A DNA stretch of 64,000 nucleotides from Spirogloea muscicola (lineage: Eukaryota; Streptophyta; Zygnematophyceae; Spirogloeales; Spirogloeaceae). The notes under the pieces were generated by a model. It made no database searches, was not told the DNA's origin, and saw only the letters and a program-made list of their open reading frames with translations. The stretch spans positions 344,605 through 408,604 of the forward strand of contig WELB01000011.1 in NCBI GenBank assembly GCA_009602725.1, read 5' to 3'. Shown here one piece after another: positions 31,226 to 41,419 of the stretch (position 1 is its first letter; every line of letters begins with the position of its first letter). The translations under genes and the position numbers were made by a program.

Positions 31226-32590
31226 CCGAAAGAAAGTGCTCGCCCATTGAGGATAGGGGCTGGAGAAGCCAGCCCAAAAATGAATGAACAGAGTACGAGA
31301 AGGAAGATGAGCTCGCCCATAGAAGAGAAGGGGGCCAGGGGAAGCACTAAGAAAACAAAGCACACAAGAAACAAAGCAGCTACAAATCACTCAGTAAGCC
31401 CTGCTAAGCAGCCGCAGATCAGAGATGCTAGGCTCCTGGAAGGGGGTCCCCTGGCCAGAGCCAGAGGCAGCAGCGAGGGCTCTGCCAGCACGAAGGTGCA
31501 GCGCGTGGGCCATAGACCTCTGCAGCGAGACGGCCAGGCGCATACGATACACTTGCGCCAGCGACCTGGCTGCAGGAAAGTCTACCGGCTCCCCATGGAA
31601 GCGATGGGCGATGGTGTGGCGGGCGAGCTGGGTGAGCAGCTCGAGCCACCGAGCGTCCAGCGCCCCATGGGTGTCAATTGCCGCCGGGAAGCACTCGTCT
31701 TCCCGCGGATGGTCGGCGTACTCGGCTCTTCAGCCCGAGCGCCGCAGGCGATCGGATATTCAATCTTGGTGGCACATTGGGCTGGGTGTGAGCGGTCGTA
31801 TGCGTCGGTGGTCACCACGTCCAAGAGAAGACGTGGCCCGCCGGCCTGTGGGGTGGCCACCAAGTCTACGCGACGGGCGTGGAGACCGTCGGCCCTTTCC
31901 TGGAGCGGCATGACGCCGGAGTGCTCCGCTGCCACGGAGAAGCCAGCCTCCACCAGGATGCCGTGCATCGCACCGCGGAGGCGGTCGTGGGCCGCTGTCT
32001 GCTCGCCGCCGTGGGCGCAGCGCAGAACACAAGCGGCCAGCTCCCCAGACTCGGCCCCTCGCTCGCCGCATACACACTGACGCACGCCCTGGAGACATGG
32101 AGGCGGCAGGCCCAGGAGCCGGTGGACGGCAGTGCGAAATACCTCATCGGGGAGAGTAAGGGCGTCATTGATGGGGAGGGCCTGAAGCACGCCGCTGCCC
32201 CTGGGGAGGAGGCCGATTGAAGTCTCGCGCGCCCGCGCAAGTCGGTCTCGGGGAGCTGCAGCACGGCAGTGGTGTAGGCGGCCTTGTCGACCACAGCCGC
32301 GAAGCGCGCTTGGACGCGCAGGTCAGCGGTGTGCGCGAGGTGCGCAAAGGAGACCGCCTGGCCTGCCAGGTCCGGGTGCGCCGCGAGCAGCTCCTGGTGG
32401 GCTGTTAACTGCCAGCCAGATGCATACAGGTGTTCATGACGGAGGTGGTGGGCGGAGCGAAGCGACACCTGGAACGGCACCGCGCCCATGTCGACCTCCA
32501 CCACCGCCTGCTCCAGTGCACGCCAAGCATCGCCCTCTACTGGAAGAGTCTCTCTCATATCCAGCAGCTAGTCTTTCTGACTTGCGGCTG
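31226..32590 (-). mobile_element. Retroelement family C, C-terminal coding region and tail (best preserved copy)
   Basis: The longest copy, about 1.36 kb on the minus strand, with frame breaks. From its 5' side (32558) the protein reads GDAWRALEQAVVEVDMGAVP, FQVSLRSAHHLRHEHLYASG and ADLRVQARFAAVVDKAAYTT; after a shift, a Cys/His region (CVCGERGAESGELAACVLRC then GGEQTAAHDRLRGAMHGIL), then RRVDLVATPQAGG with LLLDVVTTDAYDRSH, then IDTHGALDARWLEL-like sequence and RMRLAVSLQR. A Cys/His motif followed by R-V-D, 14 residues, D matches the restriction-like endonuclease layout (R/K-P-D-X12-14-D/E) of R2- and Dualen-type non-LTR retrotransposons. The reverse transcriptase itself is missing, so this is 5' truncated. 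The tail at 31226-31400 has a 7-bp hairpin (GGGCTGG/CCAGCCC). Confidence 0.7.
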
Positions 32591-32599
32591 CTAGGTAGC

Positions 32600-33955
32600 T
32601 GAAGAGGTTACTGAAGTGAGCATCCTATTTGATACTCACTTGAATATGTCCTTCAGCGCTTTTCGGCCTTTTCGGCTTTTTAGGCTGGCTTTGCAGCCTC
32701 TCTTCTCTATGGGCGAGCTCTTCTATCTTTTGGACCTTGTCAATTTCCCTTTGGGCTGGCTTTTCAGAGCCCTTGCCCCCTTTGGCAGAGCCACTCTCTC
32801 TTTTGGAGAATGCGGCTTTCATTTGATGTGCAGCGCTCGCAAGCTCTGGCCAGAGCTTGCCAGAGCTCATCAGCGTGCTGGACGCGCTCTAAATCAGGCC
32901 ACCCACTTCCATGGCGGCGCTCCGGCTTCCCAGCTTGTCGAATTTGTATATGCTCACACGTTGGTAATAACGTCACACTGTTACCTTAGCCACCTTAGGA
33001 TAGGGCTTTGTTGTATTTGGCCTTATTGTTTTGCACTAGTTTCTGCCTGAACATAAAAGGTATTGGCTTGAATTGGCCTCCCCTATGATCCACGCGCACA
33101 GGGTGCCTTCTCTCTTTTGCCGGCTCGTCATGGCCCCCAAGGGTGGTGCAGTATCGATGGTCATAGGTGCCCCCGGTCGCCCCAACATGGCCGCGCTGGC
33201 AGATCGGGCATTAGCACAGCTGACTTCTTCAGCTTGCCCCCTCAGGAAGAGCTTACTTTCTTGCGCCGAGGTAAAGCAAGTTTCCCTTACGGACGGGTTC
33301 TTCCAAGGTCCGTGGCTCAAGCAGTGCAATTGCAGGCAGGCCAAGCAATGGCTGCTGCTTCCGGGTCTCATCGAGGTGCCTCCCTTCCAGCTGCAAGTTA
33401 CTCCGACTTCCGGCTGCTGAATCGGGGTTACTAAGCTCCCATTCGCTGTAGTCTCTTGCACAGCTGTGTTATTTGCGCCTTTCGGCCCTTTGGACCTTGT
33501 TCATTCTTTCAGGGCTTGCCATTCACAGCCCTTGCCCGCTTTGGAAGAGCTGTTGGAAAAATGTGAGAGCTCACATTTTTCCAACCCCCAATACGCCCTT
33601 GTTACCTTAGCCCCTCATATTTTTTCCTCCTTGTCAATACACACACCGTACTTGGCTAGCTGCTCACCCAGCTCGCCCGCCACACCATCGCCCGTCGCTT
33701 CCATGGGGAGCCGGTAGACATTCCCGCAGCCGGGTCGCTAGCGCAAGTGTATCGAATGCGCCTGGCCGTCTCGCTGCAGAGGTCTATAGCCCGGGCGTTG
33801 CACCTTCGTGCCGGCAGAGCCCTCGCTGCTGCTCTGGCTCTGTCCAGGGGACCCCCTTCCACGAGCCTAGGGCGAGCACTTTCTTTGACCTCCCTCTCCT
33901 TTCATGCGCACCGCCTTCTCTCTCTCGTAGGACCTACCGGCAATGCCACTCTCCC
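32600..33955 (+). mobile_element. Three family C/A retroelement fragments in tandem, plus strand
   Basis: At 32640-32830 a tail with two hairpins (AGGCTG/CAGCCT and GGGCT/AGCCC). At 33060-33112 a short A-type tail. At 33113-33555 a coding end (SVAQAVQLQAGQAMAAASGS to YSDFRLLNRGY-stop at 33433) with its tail. At 33640-33920 another coding end (SLAQVYRMRLAVSLQRSIAR, AGRALAAALALSRG) that departs from the consensus before the stop. All are 5' truncated. Confidence 0.65.
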
Positions 33956-34358
33956 TTTTGAAAGGCAATCTTCAACGAGGATCTGCTCAGAAAATGCTTC
34001 GTCATGCCACGGCACAGGACAGTATGCCGAGCCCAAGTGTGCAATGTTGGTACTTTGGTGGCCCACTGGTAGCCCACTGATCGCACCCGCCGTTGACAAC
34101 CACGAGGCGGCCTACCGTTCGACCAGTGGACAAGTGGAGGTGTACTGCCATCGGGCACAGAAGTGGAGCTCGAGGCACGGCCTTCCGCTCCGCAGCCCCG
34201 CTGCTTGCCGCGACGGGGCGGCAGGCACTGGAAGGGAGGCGGGCGCGCGCCTAGCTCGGCATGCGAGGCCTTGAAGGCTACAACTCGTGTCAGGAGGTCG
34301 ACGGGGCCGGGTCTCGCCCTGGCTTGGCCGCTGGTCACAACGGCGTGTTCTCTGCTTC
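33956..34358 (+). promoter_or_regulatory. Upstream region of galacturonokinase
   Basis: No gene supported. Sequence becomes GC-rich towards 34100-34358 and leads to the ATG at 34359. Frames across it are short or Arg-rich. Confidence 0.35.
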
Positions 34359-37300
34359 ATGGTTCCCTCTGCCGTCGGCCAGGTGGTGGCAGCTGCTCCG
34401 GCCACCACGGCTGCCTCATGGCCGACACCTGATCAGGTACGCCACTGGTAGTTCAGGGGTTTGGCATGTTCCACACTGCTTGGTGAGCTTAGCGCAGCAC
34501 TCTGCCAGCAAGAGGCAGAACGCTTTACCAATTTGATACTTAACATGCAGTGCGTACCTGCTTAAGATATATGGAGCCTTCAGTCTTTGTAACAAAGTGC
34601 TGTGCCTTGTGTGCTTCCATAGGAGAGTTGTCCTCATTACTGCATGACTGTGCCAGGTGAACACTTTGCTGAGAGATGCAGCACACATGGCCAGCTTAAA
34701 TCGAAAACACGTGCGAGTTGTTGCCTCGCCGTATCGTATCTGCCCGCTCGGAGCGCACATTGATCACCAGGTCAACCATCGACGCGCTTACTGCATAGCT
34801 CTCTGTTAATAACAATGTGCTTGCCGCAGTCACCTGTTCGAATGCCTCAATGCTTTTGGAACGCCTGAGTGAGTGAGTGAGTGAGTGAGATCCATACTCG
34901 ATCATCATTTTCAATGATTGGTCCTTATATCCTCTCAGAAAATCCCAAGCAGCCACTGCTGCCTTCGCCGGGAAATCTCTGCGATGTGATGTTGATACTG
35001 ATTGCTCCATGTACTCTGAGGTTGCTTATTCAGGATTGTCCTACTTATTACTTCGGTTCTCAATGCCACCTTCGTCCTCCAATCAGGGGGGACCTGTAAC
35101 AGCTGTGGCCGTCAATTGTGGTATTCTGTTGGCTTTCACACCCTCAGCAGGCTCCCAGGTCAGGGTTTTCATGATCATGCATACTTCTTTCATCTGGTGC
35201 CACCTGCCACCCTTACAGTAAAAGGAAGGGACTTATGATTGGTGTAGCTGTCAATTGTGGCATGCTGTGGGGCTTTACAGGCTCAGAGGTCAGGCATTTG
35301 CAGTAGCTTCTGCTTGGAATATGCAGAAGACACTATTAGCTGCAAGCATGACGCTGAAGTTCTTTGCTGACAGGTCCACTTGCGGTCGCGGCAATTCGCA
35401 GGCGACGTCAAGTTCAGGTTACTGCAAGTACCCTTAGAGATGTGTTGAGCTATGTAGGAAACAATTGGAAGACAGCAAAAGGAGGATATGACACCTCCTG
35501 CACAAGCTTGGGAGACTCTAACTGCCAGTGGATGCACATCGTGCAGCATTTTTGATGATGTCAAGGCCCTCCCAACATTAGAGGACGAGCACTGGGGCAA
35601 GTTTGCTCGAGGTGCCACATATGCGCTTAAGAAAAGGAAGCACACCCTGACACAGGTCAAGACCTGTTCTCTGGGCCAAAGCCAGAGAGTACTCAGCTGC
35701 GAGGCCTTGCATCATTCAAGTCACCATACCACGTTAAGCATGCACGAACATGTTCACTGTTCAGGTCTTAGGCTAACCCTCTGCTTGTGCAGGTTAACTG
35801 TCAACCTGATTAATTATACTGATTAAGCAAGCTAAGCTGTGCACTATTTATTGCAGGGTATTGTTGGAGTGCTTGAAGGTTCAGCAACATTTGCAAGTTC
35901 AGGTCTCAGCTCGTCCGCGGCGGTGAGTTCTTCTTTGCTTAAACTGATGCCATTTCCAGCCTCTTTCCCATATCATGACTTGACTTGAGATTTTGCGGTG
36001 CTGCTCTTATAGTCGTTGAGCGAATGCACATAGCTGACACTTCCTTGCTGTTCGCAAGCAAGCCCCTTTGCAAGACAAATTCACAGGCCAGGCAGATTCT
36101 TTAAGGTCATTTTGATGCACATTCAGGTGGGGCTGGCCTGCCTTTTGGCTCTTGAAGAAGCAAATTGCCTGGATATAAGCGCTTCTGAGAATATTGAACT
36201 CGACAGGTATCTCCTTTCCAACAAGGACACTGCATCAGCTACTGGTGCAACGTTAGCATACCTGGTAGCCAGTGAACCCCCGCATGGTTGTCAGTCTTGG
36301 TGCCAACATCCACATTTGAGTCAGTACATTGCATAAATTCTTTACTGTCAATGATTACGCTATGTTGCTCAGACCGTTTTATGCTCTCTCCAGTCAAGCT
36401 CATCTCACTGTTGATTCAATGAGATGTGCAAGATAAGTCCACAGCTTAACAAATTTATTCTCGTTGGTAAATCTGTGAAGGCTGATTGAAAATGACTTTC
36501 TGGGACTGAAAAACGGAGTACTTGACCAATCCGCGATCATGTTGTCAAGGAGAAGCCTGTTGACTTTGATCAATTGCAGAGTAAGTTGATCACCTGCTTG
36601 CATTCTCTGCAATATTTGTGCCACTGTCTGTGGTCAGAGCTTGGCCACTCAAGCAATGAGGGGCACAGATTCAATAATCTATGTGGAATGCTGCTTGACA
36701 AAGTAGATCTTCTCTGTGCACTGCCTACATAGACCAGCTAACAAATGTGTGGTAGTTCTTGCAGGACAGATCTCACAGGCTGGTGATGCCTGGAGCTTGG
36801 CATCAAAGCTATGCAAGCTTGAGAGTTCCACAAGGCTGTGAGCCACCTCCAGGGCATAGCAGCTATACAAGTCCATTCAATGGCAATGATGACCAGATGT
36901 CCGAAGACTGTCAGCCAGCAGAAATACACAGTACCAGCCCAGAGAATGGCAAGTGGGAGAGCTCCTACATCTTCCTTCTTGCTTTCTCAGGCCTCCAACA
37001 AGCTCTTACCAGCACTTCAGGCTACAATCGGAGAGTTGAGGAGTGTCAAGAAGCTGCCAAGATTTTACTCAGGTATGATGGAGTCCTCAAGTGAACTCTA
37101 ATCACCATTAGAAGATGTGACGCCATTGTTCTGCCCTTGCAATTATGCAGTCCGCAGGCTTTTTAGTAGGTGTCTGGTAAGAAACAGCACTCAAATTGCT
37201 GTACCTGTAGCAGCTTGTTTTCATGGCTCAGAGGACATTCTGTGTATACCTTGCCTGACAAGTATGTGGTCCTCTCATGCAGAGCTGCAGGGAAGCAAAG

Positions 37301-38341
37301 CATGGATGCTCAACTTTGTCATGGTGATGCTTCTCTACTGCTGGCGCCTCGCAGTAGCACAGGCTGGGGACATCAACCTCATTCTTAGCTGCCACTTTGT
37401 TAGATAGATGCTGATCTTCTGCACCGTGCTTGGCGTTTTGCAGTCAGCCATGACGAGTATAGCATATACAAGGTGAGGGCTAAATTCCTGGATATATGTT
37501 ATGCCGTCATACAATGCACAAGGGCACGTGCAATGACCACTTGTTCACTCTGATGTTGAGACTGCAAAAGATGTGCATTTTTCAGAAGTTACTGGACGGA
37601 GGTCCTGGGCGCCGGGCCGAACATTTCTTTACCGAGGTAGCCCGCGTACATGAAGGTGCGCTGGACAATAAGCACAGGTGCTTCGGCTCTCATCGCACAA
37701 AGGGAGGCCCAGCCTTTTGCGACTCAATCATTGTCTCTCATCAGCTGCTGGACGGCTCGGTGTTCTTTCTCATTCTGCAGGATCAATGACCGATGATGCT
37801 CTTTCCGATGCACAAGTTGATGCTTGCAGGGGTAGAAGCTTGGGAGACTGGTGACATGAGAGCTTTCGGCAGGCTGATGTCACTATCCGGCCAGAGTTCC
37901 ATTGACAATTACGAATGCGGTATACTATGCTCACATTGGCAGTTTGTGGCTAGCTGTGCTGTGGTTGTGGCTGTGTCTACGGCTGCATAACTGCAATTCG
38001 GAATACGTAAAAAATCTGAACTCCACTATGACTTCGCAACCAAAGCTTATATGGTAAGGTGCCAATTACTTGTCAGCTTGACCTGGTGTCCAGGCTGTGC
38101 ACCCCTGGTGGACTTGCGATTGATCCTCCTCAGAGCACCCGGCGTCCTGGGAGCGCGCTTCAGTGGAGCTGGTTTCCGTGGATGCTGCATCGCCCTATGC
38201 GAGCGAGAGAGTGCAGCAGCCTGTGCCGCCTTTGTCCAGGAGGAATATACTGCACTGCAGCCAGACCTTGTCAAGAACCTAAAGGGGCTGCCTTGCGTGG
38301 TCGCCTGCCAGTCGGCGGACGGGGCAAGGATCCTCCAATGA
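34359..38341 (+). CDS. GALAK: Galacturonokinase (GHMP kinase)
   Basis: Fourteen exons, all joined in exact phase: 34359-34436, 34657-34770, 35087-35158, 35374-35417, 35547-35655, 35857-35922, 36127-36206, 36481-36580, 36765-37072, 37283-37323, 37444-37472, 37586-37655, 37830-37919 and 38094-38341, giving 482 residues (Arabidopsis about 424). The enzyme phosphorylates free D-galacturonic acid at C1, salvaging pectin-type sugar for UDP-galacturonate in the cytosol. Signatures: ASPYRICPLGAHIDHQGG (substrate site), ATP loop ASSGLSSSAAVGLACLLA, LGLKNGVLDQSAIMLS, FLLAFSGLQQALTSTSGYNR, RRAEHFFTEVARV, SGQSSIDNYECG and VLGARFSGAGFRGCC. Exon 9 carries an extra Ser/Pro/Asn-rich stretch of roughly 45-50 residues before FLLAFSG, which explains most of the additional length. 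A degenerate second copy of exon 3 lies in intron 3 at about 35222-35295. Confidence 0.96.
35222..35295 (+). pseudogene. Decayed duplicate of galacturonokinase exon 3
   Basis: The segment GTAGCTGTCAATTGTGGCAT and the following CTGTGGGGCTTTACAGGC parallel exon 3 (GTGGCCGTCAATTGTGGTAT, CTGTTGGCTTTCACACCC), and both are followed by a GAGGTCAGG/CAGGTCAGG donor-like end. Translated, it keeps GVAVNCGML against AVAVNCGIL. It lacks the GGPVT start and has a deletion near the end, so it would not serve as a replacement exon in phase. Confidence 0.7.
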
Positions 38342-39192
38342 AAGCATTGCAGCACTGCCCGAGTATGTTATTGGACATAAATCAAGCGCGTGTCTTTCCA
38401 CCGTGCAACAATACGTGATGGGTGATACCCTGGTCTGACCTCAGTGCCAGTAACTATTGTGAAGGCTACAATTTGCTGATGTAATTTAGCTGGAAGGTGT
38501 TGGTGAGAAAGTGCAAAATACAGTGGTCCTACAGCTATGGCAGCGTCCCTTTGTATTTGTTCACCCCAAGCAGCAAAGTGTCGAGGGAGGACGCTCCATT
38601 TGCGCTCAGGGGCCCAATGCGAGCGAGTGGCGAGGAATCAGACGACATGATTGGCATTCGTCAGAGGGCTGCTGCCTCTCAGCAGTACCTGTCACGTTTC
38701 CTCATCTTCCTCGCGCCAGCTTGCTGCCTCGGTCCACAGACGAGGCCAGCAGCCGGGGCGAAGGCGGGGAGAGCTCAGCTGAGTAAGGAGAGTGAGGGCA
38801 AATGGGTCTCGGTCACTGCACCCCGGCGGTGGCGGCCCCATGCACAGCGTAGGAGAGCTGAGAGAGACCAGGCCGCCGCCGAAATGCTGAGCCCGCGCCG
38901 GGCCGCTCGTCACCAAGGAGGCGGCGGCCACGGCGGCCACTTCAGTGCTCGCATCACAGCCACCTCCCGAGGGCCTAGGCCGCGCCCGGCAGCCTCGCAG
39001 CGACAGGCGTGCAGCAAGTCGGGCACTTCGGTATTCGCGCAGCCCGCAGAGCGATCAATGGGCTCACGGCGCGCTGGGCGCGCTGGCCTGCGCGGGCAGT
39101 AATCACGGCACCGCCGCCGGCTCGCACGCCTCGCGCGGCGCGCGGCGGCCGGGGCGGCGCTCAGATAAGATCAAGTGTGACCGTTTGCGGAA
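38342..39192. other. Intergenic region with a GC-rich island
   Basis: 38600-39190 is GC-rich. A minus-strand frame at 38940-38692 begins MAAVAAASLVTSGPARAQHF, which could be a first exon with a targeting peptide, but no downstream exon was recognised before the galacturonokinase stop. Left unassigned. Confidence 0.35.
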
Positions 39193-41160
39193 GCGGTGGG
39201 TGCTAAGTATTGGGAAGGAATCATTTGTGTTTTTGAAACAAACGAAGGCCAGGAAGGGAAGGCGGATGGAGTGTGTATTGAGAGATGGAGGGCCTGTGTG
39301 GCCAAGTACAAAGGCAAGCACATTGACCAATGTACATCACCTGCTGCTAAGCTGACCCGCTTAGTAACCACGAGTCAGCGCATAGAGGTCGCTAACTGAT
39401 GCCCGAAGTGCCATTGCCTTATTTTGAGAGGACTACTTCTTTCTCTGTTTCAGGAGAGAAAGAAATAGTCCTCTCCGCAGGGATGCGGCTGGTATGGCCG
39501 TCCACAGTCGTCGCTGGGAGCAGGCATCAATGGAGAGGACTCAATAAATCTGGAGATAGGAGATCGCGGTCCTCTCCTACAGAAAACTGCGGCTGCGGCA
39601 CTACTCCAATTACCCCCAATGCGATCAGCTCCTGCCAGCGGCAATCGACATCTTTCTGTCTGGGTCCTCGTTTCCACACTCTCCTTCAAAACATTGCCAA
39701 TCTGGGCTACACTCGACGTGCAGATGTGTTTCCGGCTGAGATGGGCTTGCCAGCTGCATATCTGTCGCTCTTGTGACGACGAGTTTCGGCCTGTTTGCAG
39801 CGTGCTCAGGCTAGTGCCTTGCACCAGAAAGCTGGCCGAGTTCTAGTTGGTGGCAGAAGGGCTCCGTTTCTGGCATCTAGTATTCATGCATCGATTAGTG
39901 ACCTTTATGTTTTGACCCGTGGGTTATTGAGCGGGTCAATCTGCTGTAGGTCATGTAGATCTTTAGATGTGCTTGACTTTGTACTTGGCCATTTGGCCTA
40001 CATTTGTTTCTAATACACGGAATTTGTCTCCTTCCAGATTCCATTCAAACCGTGTCCTAGAGTGAATAAGAGACCGCGTCCTTGTTCCTACCTGGGGGTG
40101 GCCTCTCACAGCCACTGCCTTACTTTGAAAGAGCTGTTTCATTTCAGCGAGCCGTCTCATCTTATCTGGGGGGTAGTTGGTGCAAGCCTTCAACTCCGAG
40201 AGCGAAGCCGCAGCTTTAAAAGAAAGACTGTTCCAATAGAGGACAATGGATGTGATTGGCCAGCCCAGGAGAAAGATTGAGCAAGTTTCGATGGGGCCAG
40301 AAAAGCAATGGGCATACAGCGACTAAAGTGGCCACTGGCTGCTCAATATCCCCTGTTGAGCAGCCGCAGGTCAGAGAAACTAGTCTCCAGGTAGCGGGTC
40401 CCCTGTCCACAGCGAAAGCGCGACAGGCAGATGCTCCGCGTGTGCCATTGTCCGCTGCAGCGCTTCTGACAGGGCGCATGCGATACACCTGGGCGAGGAA
40501 AAGTCTTTCCTCAGAAGATAGGACTCTTCCAGTACAGGGCGATAGTTGTGATTGGCCAGTTCAGAAAAGAATGCATAACTCTAGAAAGGGCCAGAGACGG
40601 AAGTGAGCCCTTCCAAAGGGGGCGAGGGCTGTGCAATGCCAGCCTGAAGAAAGACTGACAAGGTCCGCTGAAATCCATAATAATTAAGCAAGTAACCATG
40701 TGCAGTATTCGCTTGGTAACCTACAGGTAACAGCCACAAGTCAGAAAGACTAGCCGCCGGAAAGCTGTCCCCTTGACGAAAGTCAGAGGCTGCAGAAAAG
40801 CTTTAAAGTACACGGTGACTCAAGTGGTCACTGGCGCTCAGTATCCCCTGTTGAGCAGCCGCAGGTCAGAGACATTGGTCTCCGGGTTGCCAGTCACCTG
40901 TCTAAGCAAGAGAAGTGGCGTGTGTTTTAAGCACTGTCTAAGCCGGAGGCTGCCGCCAAAGCGAGAACGGCTCTGAGAGAAGAAGGGAGCTGACTGAAAC
41001 CCAACCTAAACCCCACCATGAGAAGAACAGCGCTTGCGATGTGAGGAAATGGCTGTGAGAAAGAGGCTGTGAGAAAGTAAGGAAACGGCTGTGAGAGGAG
41101 GCGAGGGCTGTGAGAAGTGGAGAGAGAAAAGACTCTTCCAGCAAAGGGCGGCCAGCCTCC
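39193..41160. mobile_element. Retroelement mosaic, families B and C, both strands
   Basis: Family B copy on minus at 39193-39405 (tail and SDLYALTRG end); family B copy on plus at about 39690-40060 with SACLQRAQASALHQKAGR and ISDLYVLTRG; a C-like tail on plus at 40090-40150 (hairpin GTGGC/GCCAC); family C ends on minus at 40190-40520 (LSDLRLLNRGY-like), 40540-40760 and 40780-40920. From 40930 to 41160 is a minus-strand tail with four repeats of GGCTGTGAGA. Confidence 0.6.
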
Positions 41161-41178
41161 AAGGGAATCCGCTGCCAA

Positions 41179-41232
41179 GTTTAGGGTTTAGGGTTTAGGG
41201 TTTGTATCAGGGTTTAGGTCTTAGGGTTTTGG
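41179..41232 (+). repeat. Telomere-like repeats downstream of the histidine kinase
   Basis: Three perfect TTTAGGG units at 41180-41200 followed by degenerate ones (GGGTTTGTATCAGGGTTTAGG, TCTTAGGG). It separates the retroelement mosaic from the 3' end of the histidine kinase gene. Confidence 0.85.
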
Positions 41233-41419
41233 CAGTCGGGGACATGCTGCGAGACTCGACATGCTGCGGGACCCGCGGCGCAGAACGCGCCGTGTTCTCG
41301 GGGGAGCCGCCGCCGCCACGAGAAGCCGGCCACGCCGCTCGGGAGCCGCCGGGGACGGTCTCCCGGCGACGGCGACGAAGCCGGCAGCAGCGCCGCCGCC
41401 GCCGCCGCCGCCAAGGCGG

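Noticed and set aside
41179-41232. A chromosome end or telomere
   Set aside because: Genes continue normally on both sides, and the units number only a few, so it is interstitial.
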